A stretch of DNA of 64,000 nucleotides from NCBI GenBank assembly GCA_026182355.1, contig JAPFBL010000104.1, positions 1,729,501-1,793,500 on the forward strand, written 5' to 3'. The notes beneath the pieces are model-generated. The model made no database searches and was not told the DNA's origin. It saw only the letters and a program-made list of their open reading frames with translations. Both the position numbers and the translations under genes were made by a program. Source of the stretch: Hermatobates lingyangjiaoensis (Eukaryota; Arthropoda; Insecta; Hemiptera; Hermatobatidae). This document shows positions 53,330 to 62,955 of this stretch, in pieces. Each line of letters starts with the position of its first letter. Position 1 is the first letter of the stretch.

Positions 53330-55870
53330 AACTCCCCTTTTTATTTGGAGTTCTAGATTTTTGATTTTCACATATCGAATCAACTGTGTCACTGTGAGAT
53401 CACAAAGTATCCCTTTGTGTTCTTCATAGGTTTGTATAAGCTTAGGTGCTTTGTCATCTGGTCTTGCAGTTACTACTGACTGACCAATCTTTAGTAAGAT
53501 CGGTCTAATTGGATTAAAGAGTATTCAAAACTTCATACATTATAGAAAATGGAATAAGGAAATTATCTCCAATAATGAAGATAAGTAACTCTGAAAATAC
53601 CCTCGAATCTCTTTAGATGGAAGACTAAATTGGAAATGCTGCATGAAAGCTTTTTGGTTACAGCCCTCTGTTCAATAATAATAATAATTACTTATTAGAC
53701 TATTTGAGATCTATGATTTCAAGTGTTTTATAACTGATAAAATCGATGTAGTGACAATAAAACACATTAGAATATTTATGGAGGACTGAATTATCTACTG
53801 CGAAGCATTGCCGGTATCTCCTGCCATACGACCGTGTCTATAGAGATTAATAATCGAAGTAAAAATGGCAGCCTACACTTGCTCCCTGGTCACATTTGAA
53901 TATATTAGGATTACTATAACATATTTTTCCATTTTTTTTTAATTTCACTGAGTTACGTACTTTTCATTGACCAATAAAAATGATTATTTCAAGACAACCA
54001 AGATCAATACAAATGGTGAAATACCAAGAAAGCCCTCTTTGAAAGTATAAGTTCTTTCTGCTTTAATAAAATGTGAACTAAATCTATCCCAGAATAGAGA
54101 TTCCTAGCATTGGAATTTCTTTAGAAGATTTGAATATCGCTTATATTTCCAGACAGAGACATTCCTGTCACAGATTACTGACATTTTTTCTAAAGCTTAT
54201 AGTGAATACAGTTTCATAAAAATCAGAAAATCTTTCCTAGAACAGTGGAATAAACAAATTATTCAAAACTTATTATCTCTTAGCATAATAAATTTATCGA
54301 TGCATATTGACGTAAATATTCTTATTTATTTAGAATATTTAATATTATGTATAATATTCTTAAATATTCATAATGTTAACTTATTATTTTTAGTAAATTT
54401 ATTATATACAATATAAGAAGAAATACTCTTGTATAACATAGATTTACTTATATTGAAACATTTATATTAACTGAACTGTTTCAATTAATGCAGAGTGTTT
54501 TAATTTCATAGAATAACCTCTGAGATACCGCCGTTGTCCGGGAAAATTATCAGTATAAAATTTTTAAAACTAATTGTATATCAGACACAAATTTAAGTTT
54601 TGTGAAAACGATATAAATTATATAGTCTATTTTTTCTTATTTATTATAATATAACATTTTTTTTACACTAAATGGAAGTACTCTAACGTTTAAACATTGA
54701 TTTTACCAATGTTCTGACACTTTTCTGAGAATTATTGCGTTTCATAGTCTTGTTGACCAATAATTTTTGCTTGCTTTAATTTCTCGATTTCCGATATATT
54801 ATTTCTTCTATTATTATGTTTAAAGCGATATTTTCTTTTATCTTTATCCTTCTCTTTACAGCTGCCACCCTTTTTACATATTTTTTCTATTTTTTGCTTT
54901 TCTTTTCATTGATTAGACATTAAGTAGCGTTTCATCTCATTTTAAGTAGCATATTTCATAAAAATTTTACAGAAGTTATTTACCAATATTGAATAAAAAT
55001 AATCAATAGAAATGATTGAAAATCCAAAGCTTGTTTTAAGTAAACTAAAACTAAGTAAGTAGTCTTACTCAAAGGGTGACAAGTGACATACACACATAAT
55101 ATAAATGAGAAAAAAAGACAAACTCGAGTCGCTGGCCGGTGAATGTCACAATTTAAACAATAGGCAAGTCAGTTTTAAATTGAAGTTAAAAAGGGGTCGT
55201 TGGCTGCCTGTAGTTCTCTCAAGAGAGCACGTAGAGAGTCTTGACAACTTTGATTGCCTTCCTCAGTTAATTTTACATTTAGAAGCACTTTTAACTTTAA
55301 AATTGACACTGCAACCATTTACCATAAAACAAAAAAATTTACACATGTATTGAATTTAATACAAATAGATTAATTTTACAATTAAAACAAACCATACTAA
55401 CAATTAAACTCATAGTAGAACCCTTAAAATTTAAATGAAAAAGTTTTTTCTTTATCTTAGTCAGAATATTGAACAAGTAACATTGAGTTCATTTATTAAT
55501 CCCTTACAATGTAAAAAAACTGAACTACTTCCATTTATTTTTCACTTTGCTTATATAATAAACCAGAGTACATATATGTATGAAGATTATGTATTTCCAT
55601 GTATATTTGTAAATTATATATTCAAGTGAAAACAATGGGGAAGAGAAAGGAAGAAATTATACTTATTGCATAATATGAGAAATTTCACCGAAAAGTCATT
55701 CATATCCTGAACTTTTGATCATTCGAAATATGCCGACTGTAGGTATACTACAGGTGTAGGAAATATACCTCATTCTGTAGTCGAGGTAACGAGAGTGTTG
55801 TTTAGAAAACTGTAAATCTTTTTATGAAACAAGTATCGGCTAAGTTTTGTGTCATTTTCAATAATATATA
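53330..55870. other. Intergenic stretch, nothing recognised
   Basis: AT-rich. The short frames at 55105-55353 and 55435-55629 have no splice sites or recognised motif. Confidence 0.4.
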
Positions 55871-55879
55871 TAGATATAT

Positions 55880-56019
55880 ATATAAAAATTTCACATAAAC
55901 CCGTGAAACAACAATCAATGATCAAACCACAATAAGAAAATGGGAAAACAAGACTAAGACCAGGTGAGTTTTTGACTCTGACGAAGACCGCTTGTCATTT
56001 TCTTATTGTGTTTGATCAT

Positions 56020-56085
<66 letters not shown>

Positions 56086-56475
56086 GATCAAACCACAATA
56101 AGAAATGGGAAAACAAGACTAAGATCGTTCAACAGCAACAAGCGGTCTTCGTCAGAGTCAAAAACCCTGGACTTTACTTCAAAAAACTGGACTTCAGTTG
56201 GGTTTTTGACTCTGACGAAGACCGCTTGTACGATTGAAAGATCTTAGTCTTGTTATCCCATTTCTTATTGTGGTTTGATCATTGATGGTTATTAACGTGT
56301 TTTTGCAAAATCTTTTTATCGATATATATACTATATGTAAAATTTCTCAACTCCTCACCAGATGTTTTCTGCATCTTGTGTTCAGTTGGGTTTTTGACTC
56401 TGACGAAGACCGCTTGTTACGGTTGAAAGATCTTAGTCTTGTTTTCGCATTTCTTATTGTGGTTTGATCATATAT
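55880..56475. repeat. Cluster of family A ends: two foldbacks and one single end in series
   Basis: 55880-56020: a foldback whose left arm lost the ribozyme (AGACTAAGACCAGG) and whose right arm is truncated after CTGACGAAGACCGCTTGTC. 56022-56085: (TA)n. 56085-56320: a foldback whose minus core has AACAGCAACAAGCGG and whose plus core reads GCTTGTACGATTGAAAGATC, so both helix II hairpins carry changes. 56345-56475: a single plus-strand end with an intact ribozyme core, preceded by CTCACCAGATGTTTTCTGCA. That last segment also lies next to the ribozyme in the coding element at 62800-62830, which proves the family link. Confidence 0.85.
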
Positions 56476-56479
56476 TATA

Positions 56480-57055
56480 TGTATATATATAAAGTTTAAC
56501 AGTGAAGCTTGACGTAATTTGTTAATATTCTCATTACTATTTACATATCTTATTATTTTTTTATTTGAATGATTCCTTTTCATCCTTTTTTTAGTTCTTA
56601 CTTTGGTTTTCATTTCCTTCCTCCTCCATTCTTCTTTTATGGTTGTAGTGGGACAGACTGACTATCGGTTACGCTGTTGCTCTTGGACTTCAGTCACCAC
56701 CCTGCCATTTTGCTGGTCTCTTTTCCTCCTGGTGACGACGATCATCAAAATAGAGAACTGAGTTATATTTCTTTCTATTTCTATGTTACCTTTTAATAAC
56801 TCTTTTTATTTAAAAGCCTTTGGGCCGTTTCATTTAATTGACATATATACACATTTAAAATGTAAATGTCCGATTTTACATTATTTAGTTTGGAATTTGT
56901 ATTAATTAGTTTAGAATTAGAATTTTCTAATTTTCTAAAACACTTTCAAATCTAGGTTGCTTAGATCATAAATTAACTCACTGTATTTCTTATTACTCCA
57001 ATATAAAATCCGATATATACTTCTTAAATGTAGTCATTCAAGAAGGGTTGCACCC
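56480..57055. other. Intergenic stretch, nothing recognised
   Basis: AT-rich, with a GC-moderate patch at 56640-56750. No feature recognised. Confidence 0.4.
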
Positions 57056-57061
57056 AATGCG

Positions 57062-57315
57062 TAGATATATATATATATATATAATCTTAAATTACGCAAA
57101 ACACGACACATAAAAAAAATAAGCAGACTTTCTAAATTCAATATTTTGAACTGTTATTCGTCATTAGGAGAAGACTAGAAGAGAGGACGAAGTAAGTGAG
57201 ATCTTGCTTACTGTCGAATAACAGTAATGACTCGTGGAATGACGGAGCAGGAGTAAAAATATATATATAATATTGTAGTTATAATATATAGATACACTTA
57301 TATATATATATAAAA

Positions 57316-57359
<44 letters not shown>

Positions 57360-57500
57360 CTGATTCGCGCTCCGTTCTTCGACGTGGGGAGATCTCTCTC
57401 ACTTCGTCCTCTCTTCTAGTCTACTCTCCTCATCACGAACAACAGTTCGAAATATTGAATTCTGTAAGTGTTCTTTTTATTCTCTTTTCTGTGTCGTGCT
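57062..57500. repeat. Family D foldback with hammerhead relics
   Basis: The left arm (AAATTACGCAAAACACGACA, TTCAATATTTTGAACTGTTA, GTCATTAGGAGAAGAC) and right arm (AGTCTACTCTCCTCATCACG, AACAACAGTTCGAAATATTG, TGTGTCGTGCTTCGTGTAAT) are inverted, separated by (TA)n-rich DNA at 57255-57360. The right-arm ribozyme keeps helix II GAAC/GTTC, GAAA and UAUU, but the box reads CTCATCA. The left arm has CUAAUGA with GAAA lost. Confidence 0.75.
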
Positions 57501-57563
57501 TCGTGTAATTTACAGTTATATATATATAACAGATTCAATAATATATCGACCGTTTGATAGAAT

Positions 57564-58841
57564 AGGTGTGTTCTCTAATCGGGGTTCGGTCAATTTTCCT
57601 GGATAAAAAATCAAACTCTCGTTGCCAACGTTTCGGTTTTATTTAAAACCTTTTTCATAGGCCTACAAACAAAGGATAATAAGAAATCACATATCAACAT
57701 CAAACATATACACAATATGAAAATGGATTGTTACAACTCATGAATATTACAAGCAGAAATATTTCAGAGATACATACAACAATATTACTTACAGAAGTAA
57801 GAATTTTTTAACTAAGAAAATGAAATTTACATTATTTAAAGGAACAACAATGTTAGCCGGACAAAACCTTCGACTAGACTAATAAGATAACATTACAAAT
57901 AACCTCAACACTGTTCACTCAAGGGAACTAAATAAATCAAATTTCACTAAACCTCAGCACAACACTCCAGAATAAATATTACTTAAATTAGTAATATCAC
58001 TTCTATGATTAATCGAACTTAGATCCTTTTTAATATATAACATCTCAAGTGTCTTCCTTCTTTGCTCATCTTTTTCTTTTTCTATTATAGTTGTATCTTC
58101 AAAATCGAACGTGTGACCTTCGTTTATTGCATGCCCAGCTAAGGCTGTTGCGTTACTTTTATTTGTTCTTATGGAATAATTATGTTAGTACAACCTTTCT
58201 TTGAGAAAACGACTAGTTTCACCATAGTAACACTTGTCACAGTCTTTCCATTTGATGGCATAAATGAGGTTACTTTGTAACTCCTTCGGTATTTTTTCTT
58301 TCAAATTTGAAAATAAAGATTTATTTTTTCTTTTATTATAAAATGCCAGTGTAACTTCAGGTACGTTTCGTTTGAACACTTTTCTAATTGATTGTGATAA
58401 GCCCTCAACATAAGGAAATTTGAAATACTTCCTATTTAATAACTTCCAGTTCAGCATGATCTTCATTTGAATGTGCTGGTTGCTGTCTTAAATATCTTAA
58501 CCAATATCGTTCAACTAAGTTCTTCGGATAACAATTTTTCTGTAACAATAATTTCACCCTTTTCTTATTTTCATTTAGAAAACATGGACTCCTTATTTCA
58601 ATAACTTTTTTAACCAAATTTTGGACGCAATTTAATTTTTGGTTTATAGCATGAGAAGAATGGTAGTTCAGGATTCTTGCAGCACTGGTAGGTTTTTTAA
58701 ACCAATCCGTTAAGATATTGCCATTTTCACCTCTTATAACTTTCACATCTAAGAATGGCAGATTTCCATCTTTCTCTACTTCACAAGTGAATTGTAGACG
58801 ATTATGAAAAGAATTAAATATATTTAATACATTCTCTTCTT
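57564..58841 (-). pseudogene. Inverted 5'-truncated family B Penelope-like copy (RT end, GIY-YIG, 3' end)
   Basis: This is the reverse complement of 59887-61164 over 1,278 bp with few differences, joined head to head to the main copy at 58841/58842. It encodes the RT C-terminus from VIRGENGNILTDWF through IRSPCFLNENKKR (58746-58432). After a frame shift near 58440, it continues as NRKYFKFPYVEGL through to the endonuclease (YYGETSRFLKERLY). It shares with the main copy the same in-frame TAA inside the GIY-YIG domain at 58183-58185. A private change turns a zinc-ligand-type Cys into Trp (AIKWKDC). Confidence 0.9.
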
Positions 58842-58910
58842 GATATTCCTACATTTGAAGATATTCCTACATTTGAAGATATTCCTACATTTGAAGATAT
58901 TCCTACATTT
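58842..58910 (+). repeat. 18-bp tandem repeat at the inversion junction, in frame (DIPTFE)
   Basis: GATATTCCTACATTTGAA is repeated almost four times starting at 58842. It is in frame with the reverse transcriptase, so it would read DIPTFE three times and then DIPTF. The first base of the array is the junction with the inverted copy. Confidence 0.9.
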
Positions 58911-60543
58911 GATATTATAGGAGATTTAGAAAAGATTTTTTCATCTCTAAATATGGAAAACAGTGATACAATTAGAAGCCAATGTGTAAATATAATTACA
59001 AACCACGGAAACCGATTAAATAATTTTTCAAATCGATTAAAAAGGCAAAATGTATGTATAGAAAGTTGCTATAAGAAAACTTATAAGTTTTTAAGAGAAC
59101 ATAGAGAAATTGTGGTTTGTAAAAGTGACAAATCTGGTAATACTGTGATAATCAAAAAAGAAGAGTATAAAGAAAAAATGAAAACTCTTTTAGAAGATAG
59201 TGAAACATATTCAATCACAAGAAGAGATCCTTCATCAACATTACGAAATAAAGTAAACAAGATAGTTGATAAACTGAAGAAGACACTATGTATAGATCTA
59301 CGTCAAGCTTCGAAATTAAAATCTTACAATGGAATAGCACCAAGAATATATGGTTTAGTGAAGCTACACAAGCCAGGTTTTCCTCTCCGTCCTATCGTGT
59401 CGTTCATTGGAAGTCCAACTTATGAACTGTCTAAATATATAGAGAAATATCTTAGTTACATTACTAACAAGAATGAATTGAATGTAAAAAATTCATTAGA
59501 ATTCAAACAAGCCCTTTCAAATCAAATACTAAGTGATGACGTAATTATGATTTCACTAGATGTTCAGTCGCTGTTTGCTAATATACCTTTAGATCTAGCA
59601 TTTGATTTAGTAAATAAACAGTGGAATAAGATTAGTTCGCAGGTTGGAATGTCGAAAAAGGTTTTCCTTTCTATACTGGACCTTATATGTGAAGCAAGGT
59701 ATTTCACCTTCGATGGTACTATTTATAAACAAAAATATGGATTACCAATGGGATCACCAATTTCACCAGTTCTCGCAAATATAGTTATGATTGAACTATT
59801 GGAAAACAGTATCAATAAATTAGGTACGAAGGTGAAATTTATTAAATTATATGTGGACGATTTGTTTTTAAATATTGAAAAGGGAGAAGAAGAGAATGTA
59901 TTAAATATATTTAATTCTTTTCATAATCGTCTACAATTCACTTGTGAAGTAGAGAAAGATGGAAATCTGCCATTCTTAGATGTGAAAGTTATAAGAGGTG
60001 AAAATGGCAATATCTTAACGGATTGGTTTAAAAAACCTACCAGTGCTGCAAGAATCCTGAACTACCATTCTTCTCATGCTATAAACCAAAAATTAAATTG
60101 CGTCCAAAATTTGGTTAAAAAAGTTATTGAAATAAGGAGTCCATGTTTTCTAAATGAAAATAAGAAAAGGGTGAAATTATTGTTACAGAAAAATTGTTAT
60201 CCGAAGAACTTAGTTGAACGATATTGGTTAAGATATTTAAGACAGCAACCAGCACATTCAAATGAAGATCATGCTGAACTGGAAGTTATAAATAGGAAGT
60301 ATTTCAAATTTCCTTATGTTGAGGGCTTATCACAATCAATTAGAAAAGTGTTCAAACGAAACGTACCTGAAGTTACACTGGCATTTTATAATAAAAGAAA
60401 AAATAAATCTTTATTTTCAAATTTGAAAGAAAAAATACCGAAGGAGTTACAAAGTAACCTCATTTATGCCATCAAATGTAAAGACTGTGACAAGTGTTAC
60501 TATGGTGAAACTAGTCGTTTTCTCAAAGAAAGGTTGTACTAAC
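58842..60543 (+). CDS. Penelope-like reverse transcriptase with truncated GIY-YIG endonuclease
   Basis: The first ATG is at 58953 (529 aa), but the frame is open back to the inversion junction through DIPTFE repeats, so the true start is lost. Positions from that Met: VCKSDKSGNTVIIKK (about 55-69) and YGLVKLHKPGFPLRPIVSF (133-151) are the fingers. SLDVQSLFANIP (201-212) is motif A with catalytic Asp. KYGLPMGSPISPVLAN (261-276) is motif B. YVDD (300-303) is motif C. LPFLDVKVI (339-347) and FKKPTSAARILNYHSSH (359-375) are the thumb-side motifs of Penelope RTs. The GIY-YIG domain begins LIYAIKCKDCDKCYYGETSR (503-522) and is cut by TAA at 60541-60543. The same frame then stays open to a TGA at about 60772, so the stop is a point change within an otherwise full domain. 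The RT looks catalytically complete. Confidence 0.92.
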
Positions 60544-61164
60544 ATAATTATTCCATAAGAACAAATAAAAGTAACGCAACAGCCTTAGCTGGGCATGCAA
60601 TAAACGAAGGTCTCACGTTCGATTTTGAAGATACAACTATAATAGAAAAAGAAAAAGATGAGCAAAGAAGGAAGACACTTGAGATGTTATATATTAAAAA
60701 GGATCTAAGTTCGATTAATCATAGAAGTGATATTACTAATTTAAGTAATATTTATTCTGGAGTGTTGTGCTGAGGTTTAGTGAAATTTGATTTATTTAGT
60801 TCCCTTGAGTGAACAGTGTTGAGGTTATTTGTAATGTTATCTTATTAGTCTAGTCGAAGGTTTTGTCCGGCTAACATTGTTGTTCCTTTAAATAATGTAA
60901 ATTTCATTTTCTTAGTTAAAAAATTCTTACTTCTGTAAGTAATATTGTTGTATGTATCTCTGAAATATTTCTGCTTGTAATATTCATGAGTTGTAACAAT
61001 CCATTTTCATATTGTGTATATGTTTGATGTTGATATGTGATTTCTTATTATCCTTTGTTTGTAGGCCTATGAAAAAGGTTTTAAATAAAACCGAAACGTT
61101 GGCAACGAGAGTTTGATTTTTTATCCAGGAAAATTGACCGAACCCTGATTAGAGAACACACCTA
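60544..61164 (+). repeat. Rest of endonuclease frame and 3' end of the family B element
   Basis: 60544-60774 encodes the remainder of the GIY-YIG domain (ATALAGHAINEG, DEQRRKTLEMLYIKKDLSSI) beyond the stop. The non-coding 3' end follows. 61064-61103 is the ribozyme-like segment: GGCCTATGAAAAAGG, ATAAAACCGAAACGTTGGC. Helix II GGTTTT/AAAACC, GAAA, CGUU and GGC are all present, but the box reads CUAUGAA and so lacks the G of CUGA. The element ends AATTGACCGAACCCTGATTA, then ACACACC, then (TA)n. Confidence 0.82.
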
Positions 61165-61173
61165 TATATATAT

Positions 61174-61231
<58 letters not shown>

Positions 61232-61254
61232 CTTAAAAAGATGTATATATACAC

Positions 61255-61432
61255 TTAAAATAAAAGTGACACATAGAAACATAACAAAGACTCACTTTTT
61301 AATATTTCGACCGCCATTACGGTCGAAATATAGAAAGTGAGTCTTTGTTATGTTTCTGCCTTTGTGTCACAGTTTATTTTAAGTGTGATCTGTCCTGCCG
61401 GACCGTTTGCCGTTTATCATGGTGTATATATA
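61255..61432. repeat. Family C foldback hinged inside the hammerhead
   Basis: ACACTTAAAATAAAAGTGAC through TTAATATTTCGACCG meets its inverse at the ribozyme's own helix II loop (CCATTA), continuing CGGTCGAAATATAGAAAGTG to TTTATTTTAAGTGT. TGTCCTGCCGGACCG, the family C terminus, follows. Each arm keeps only the GAAA-side half of the ribozyme. Confidence 0.88.
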
Positions 61433-61439
61433 GAGCGGT

Positions 61440-62660
61440 CATCATTGTGTAAACTGACTGTTAGCTTCTTTGAATGAAATATATGAAATTTATTTCTTAA
61501 TTTGTGTACTGAAATCTGTACTACATAAATAGAATTAGAACGGGATTGGCAGTTTTGTGTTTCACATTGTCTGTGCTTATAATAGAGAAGTCAACTGCGC
61601 GACTTGATCTAGTCTTCATTAATGTGTCACCAGGCTATATAGAGAATTTTAGTTGGCATTCTTGGCAAGAATAAGTTAATAAGAAACTGATCCAGGGTAT
61701 TATAAATTTCGGGATTAATATTTAGTGGTATTTGTCATTAACTGAACATCAGACTCTGTAGGGATAATACCTCTTGAACAAAAAAGAAATCAAGAAAATG
61801 TTATTCAAGTAGTGTTGATCCCGTTGGTCGCACTTTTATACGTGATGGACTTTCAAGCCCATGAGAAACACCAAGATCACCCTGCCATCATGCTCATCAC
61901 ATGAAGACTTCAGTGTCATCACCAAGTTCTAACTAGACTACTATACTATGTGTTACTGACACTGGTATTTGAGACTATTTCCACCTGCTCAAAGGATATA
62001 ATTTGCAATCTTGGATACATGAAACCCTTTGAGTATTCTCACTAATTACATTCATCATACGGGTGCGAAGTAGTGAATTCATTCACTAGATTATTTAATG
62101 TAGACTTGTTAAAATGAATAAATACAGGAAAATATGAAGCAAATAGGCAATTACTACACAGAGCAAATGGAACAAAGGAGTGGTAAACTCAGAAATTTCT
62201 TTATGAGAAAGCAATTTCTGCTAAATTTGTTGAGAGTTCTACTGACCACTTTGAACCCAATAAAATTGAAGTGGATGTGAGTGGAATTTAATCAAAAGTG
62301 ATTCGATTAGATCAAAATGTTTTATATAAAAAACGTATTTGACTTTTTATATAAATTGTTTCCAGTTACTGATTACCATTTAACATTTACAGTGTTATAA
62401 AGGCGATGCTTATTTTCCTTCTAATGTTAGATATCCTTGCAAGCAGCTCTTATGCGTCATTTGATATTTTAGAAATGAATTTATAATTTCTTCAAGAATT
62501 AAACCGTTTGTATAGTTGTAAAAGTAAGTATTAGATGGTTCCAAGTGATCAGCATTCATGTTTTTGGTAAACCATGTAGTCTAATTATTTTGTATGCGTT
62601 ATTCTGATATACTTTGTGATCTTTGAGTTAGCTTCAGATTTTCTCTTTCCTGTGTGAACT
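61440..62660. other. Intergenic stretch, nothing recognised
   Basis: No open frame, RNA gene or element signature recognised. GC is somewhat higher at 61840-61960. Confidence 0.4.
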
Positions 62661-62674
62661 ATATATATATATAA

Positions 62675-62955
62675 AAAGATTTCACATAAACACGTGAAAC
62701 AACAATCAATGATCAAACCACAATAAGAAATGGGAAAACAAGACTAAGATCTTTCAACCGTAACAAGCGGTCTTCGTCAGAGTCAAAAACCCAACTGAAC
62801 ACTAGATGCAGAAAACATCTGGTGAGGAGTTGAGAAGAGTGGGAGGGAAGAGTGGTATTTTAAAAAAGGGTGAAAGCACAGGAAAGGACTAATGTCCAGA
62901 AGGGGATGTTTGGGGAAACAAAGGAGTACAGTAAGAAAAAGTAAAAAACTATCCG
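62675..62955 (-). repeat. 3' end of the family A Penelope-like element with intact hammerhead
   Basis: Downstream of the endonuclease stop the minus strand runs through about 140 bases of untranslated sequence, then CACCAGATGTTTTCTGCATC, then the ribozyme at 62784-62742. The terminal GTGGTTTGATCATTGATTGT, CACGTGTTTATGTGAAATC and (TA)n follow. The ribozyme core matches the family A consensus at every position: GACT/AGTC, CTGACGA, ACCG/CGGT, GAAA, GATC, TT. This ties the many solo family A ends to an identified coding element. Confidence 0.9.
62742..62784 (-). ncRNA. Type I hammerhead ribozyme, family A, in its parent element
   Basis: Identical in core to 16976-17018. It lies about 170 bases after the stop codon of the endonuclease, in the element's 3' non-coding end. 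Confidence 0.85.

Noticed and set aside
55105..55353. 82-aa plus frame (LESLAGECHNLNNRQ...)
   Set aside because: It starts with ATG but has no recognisable domain or splice context, and its second half is ordinary AT-rich sequence.
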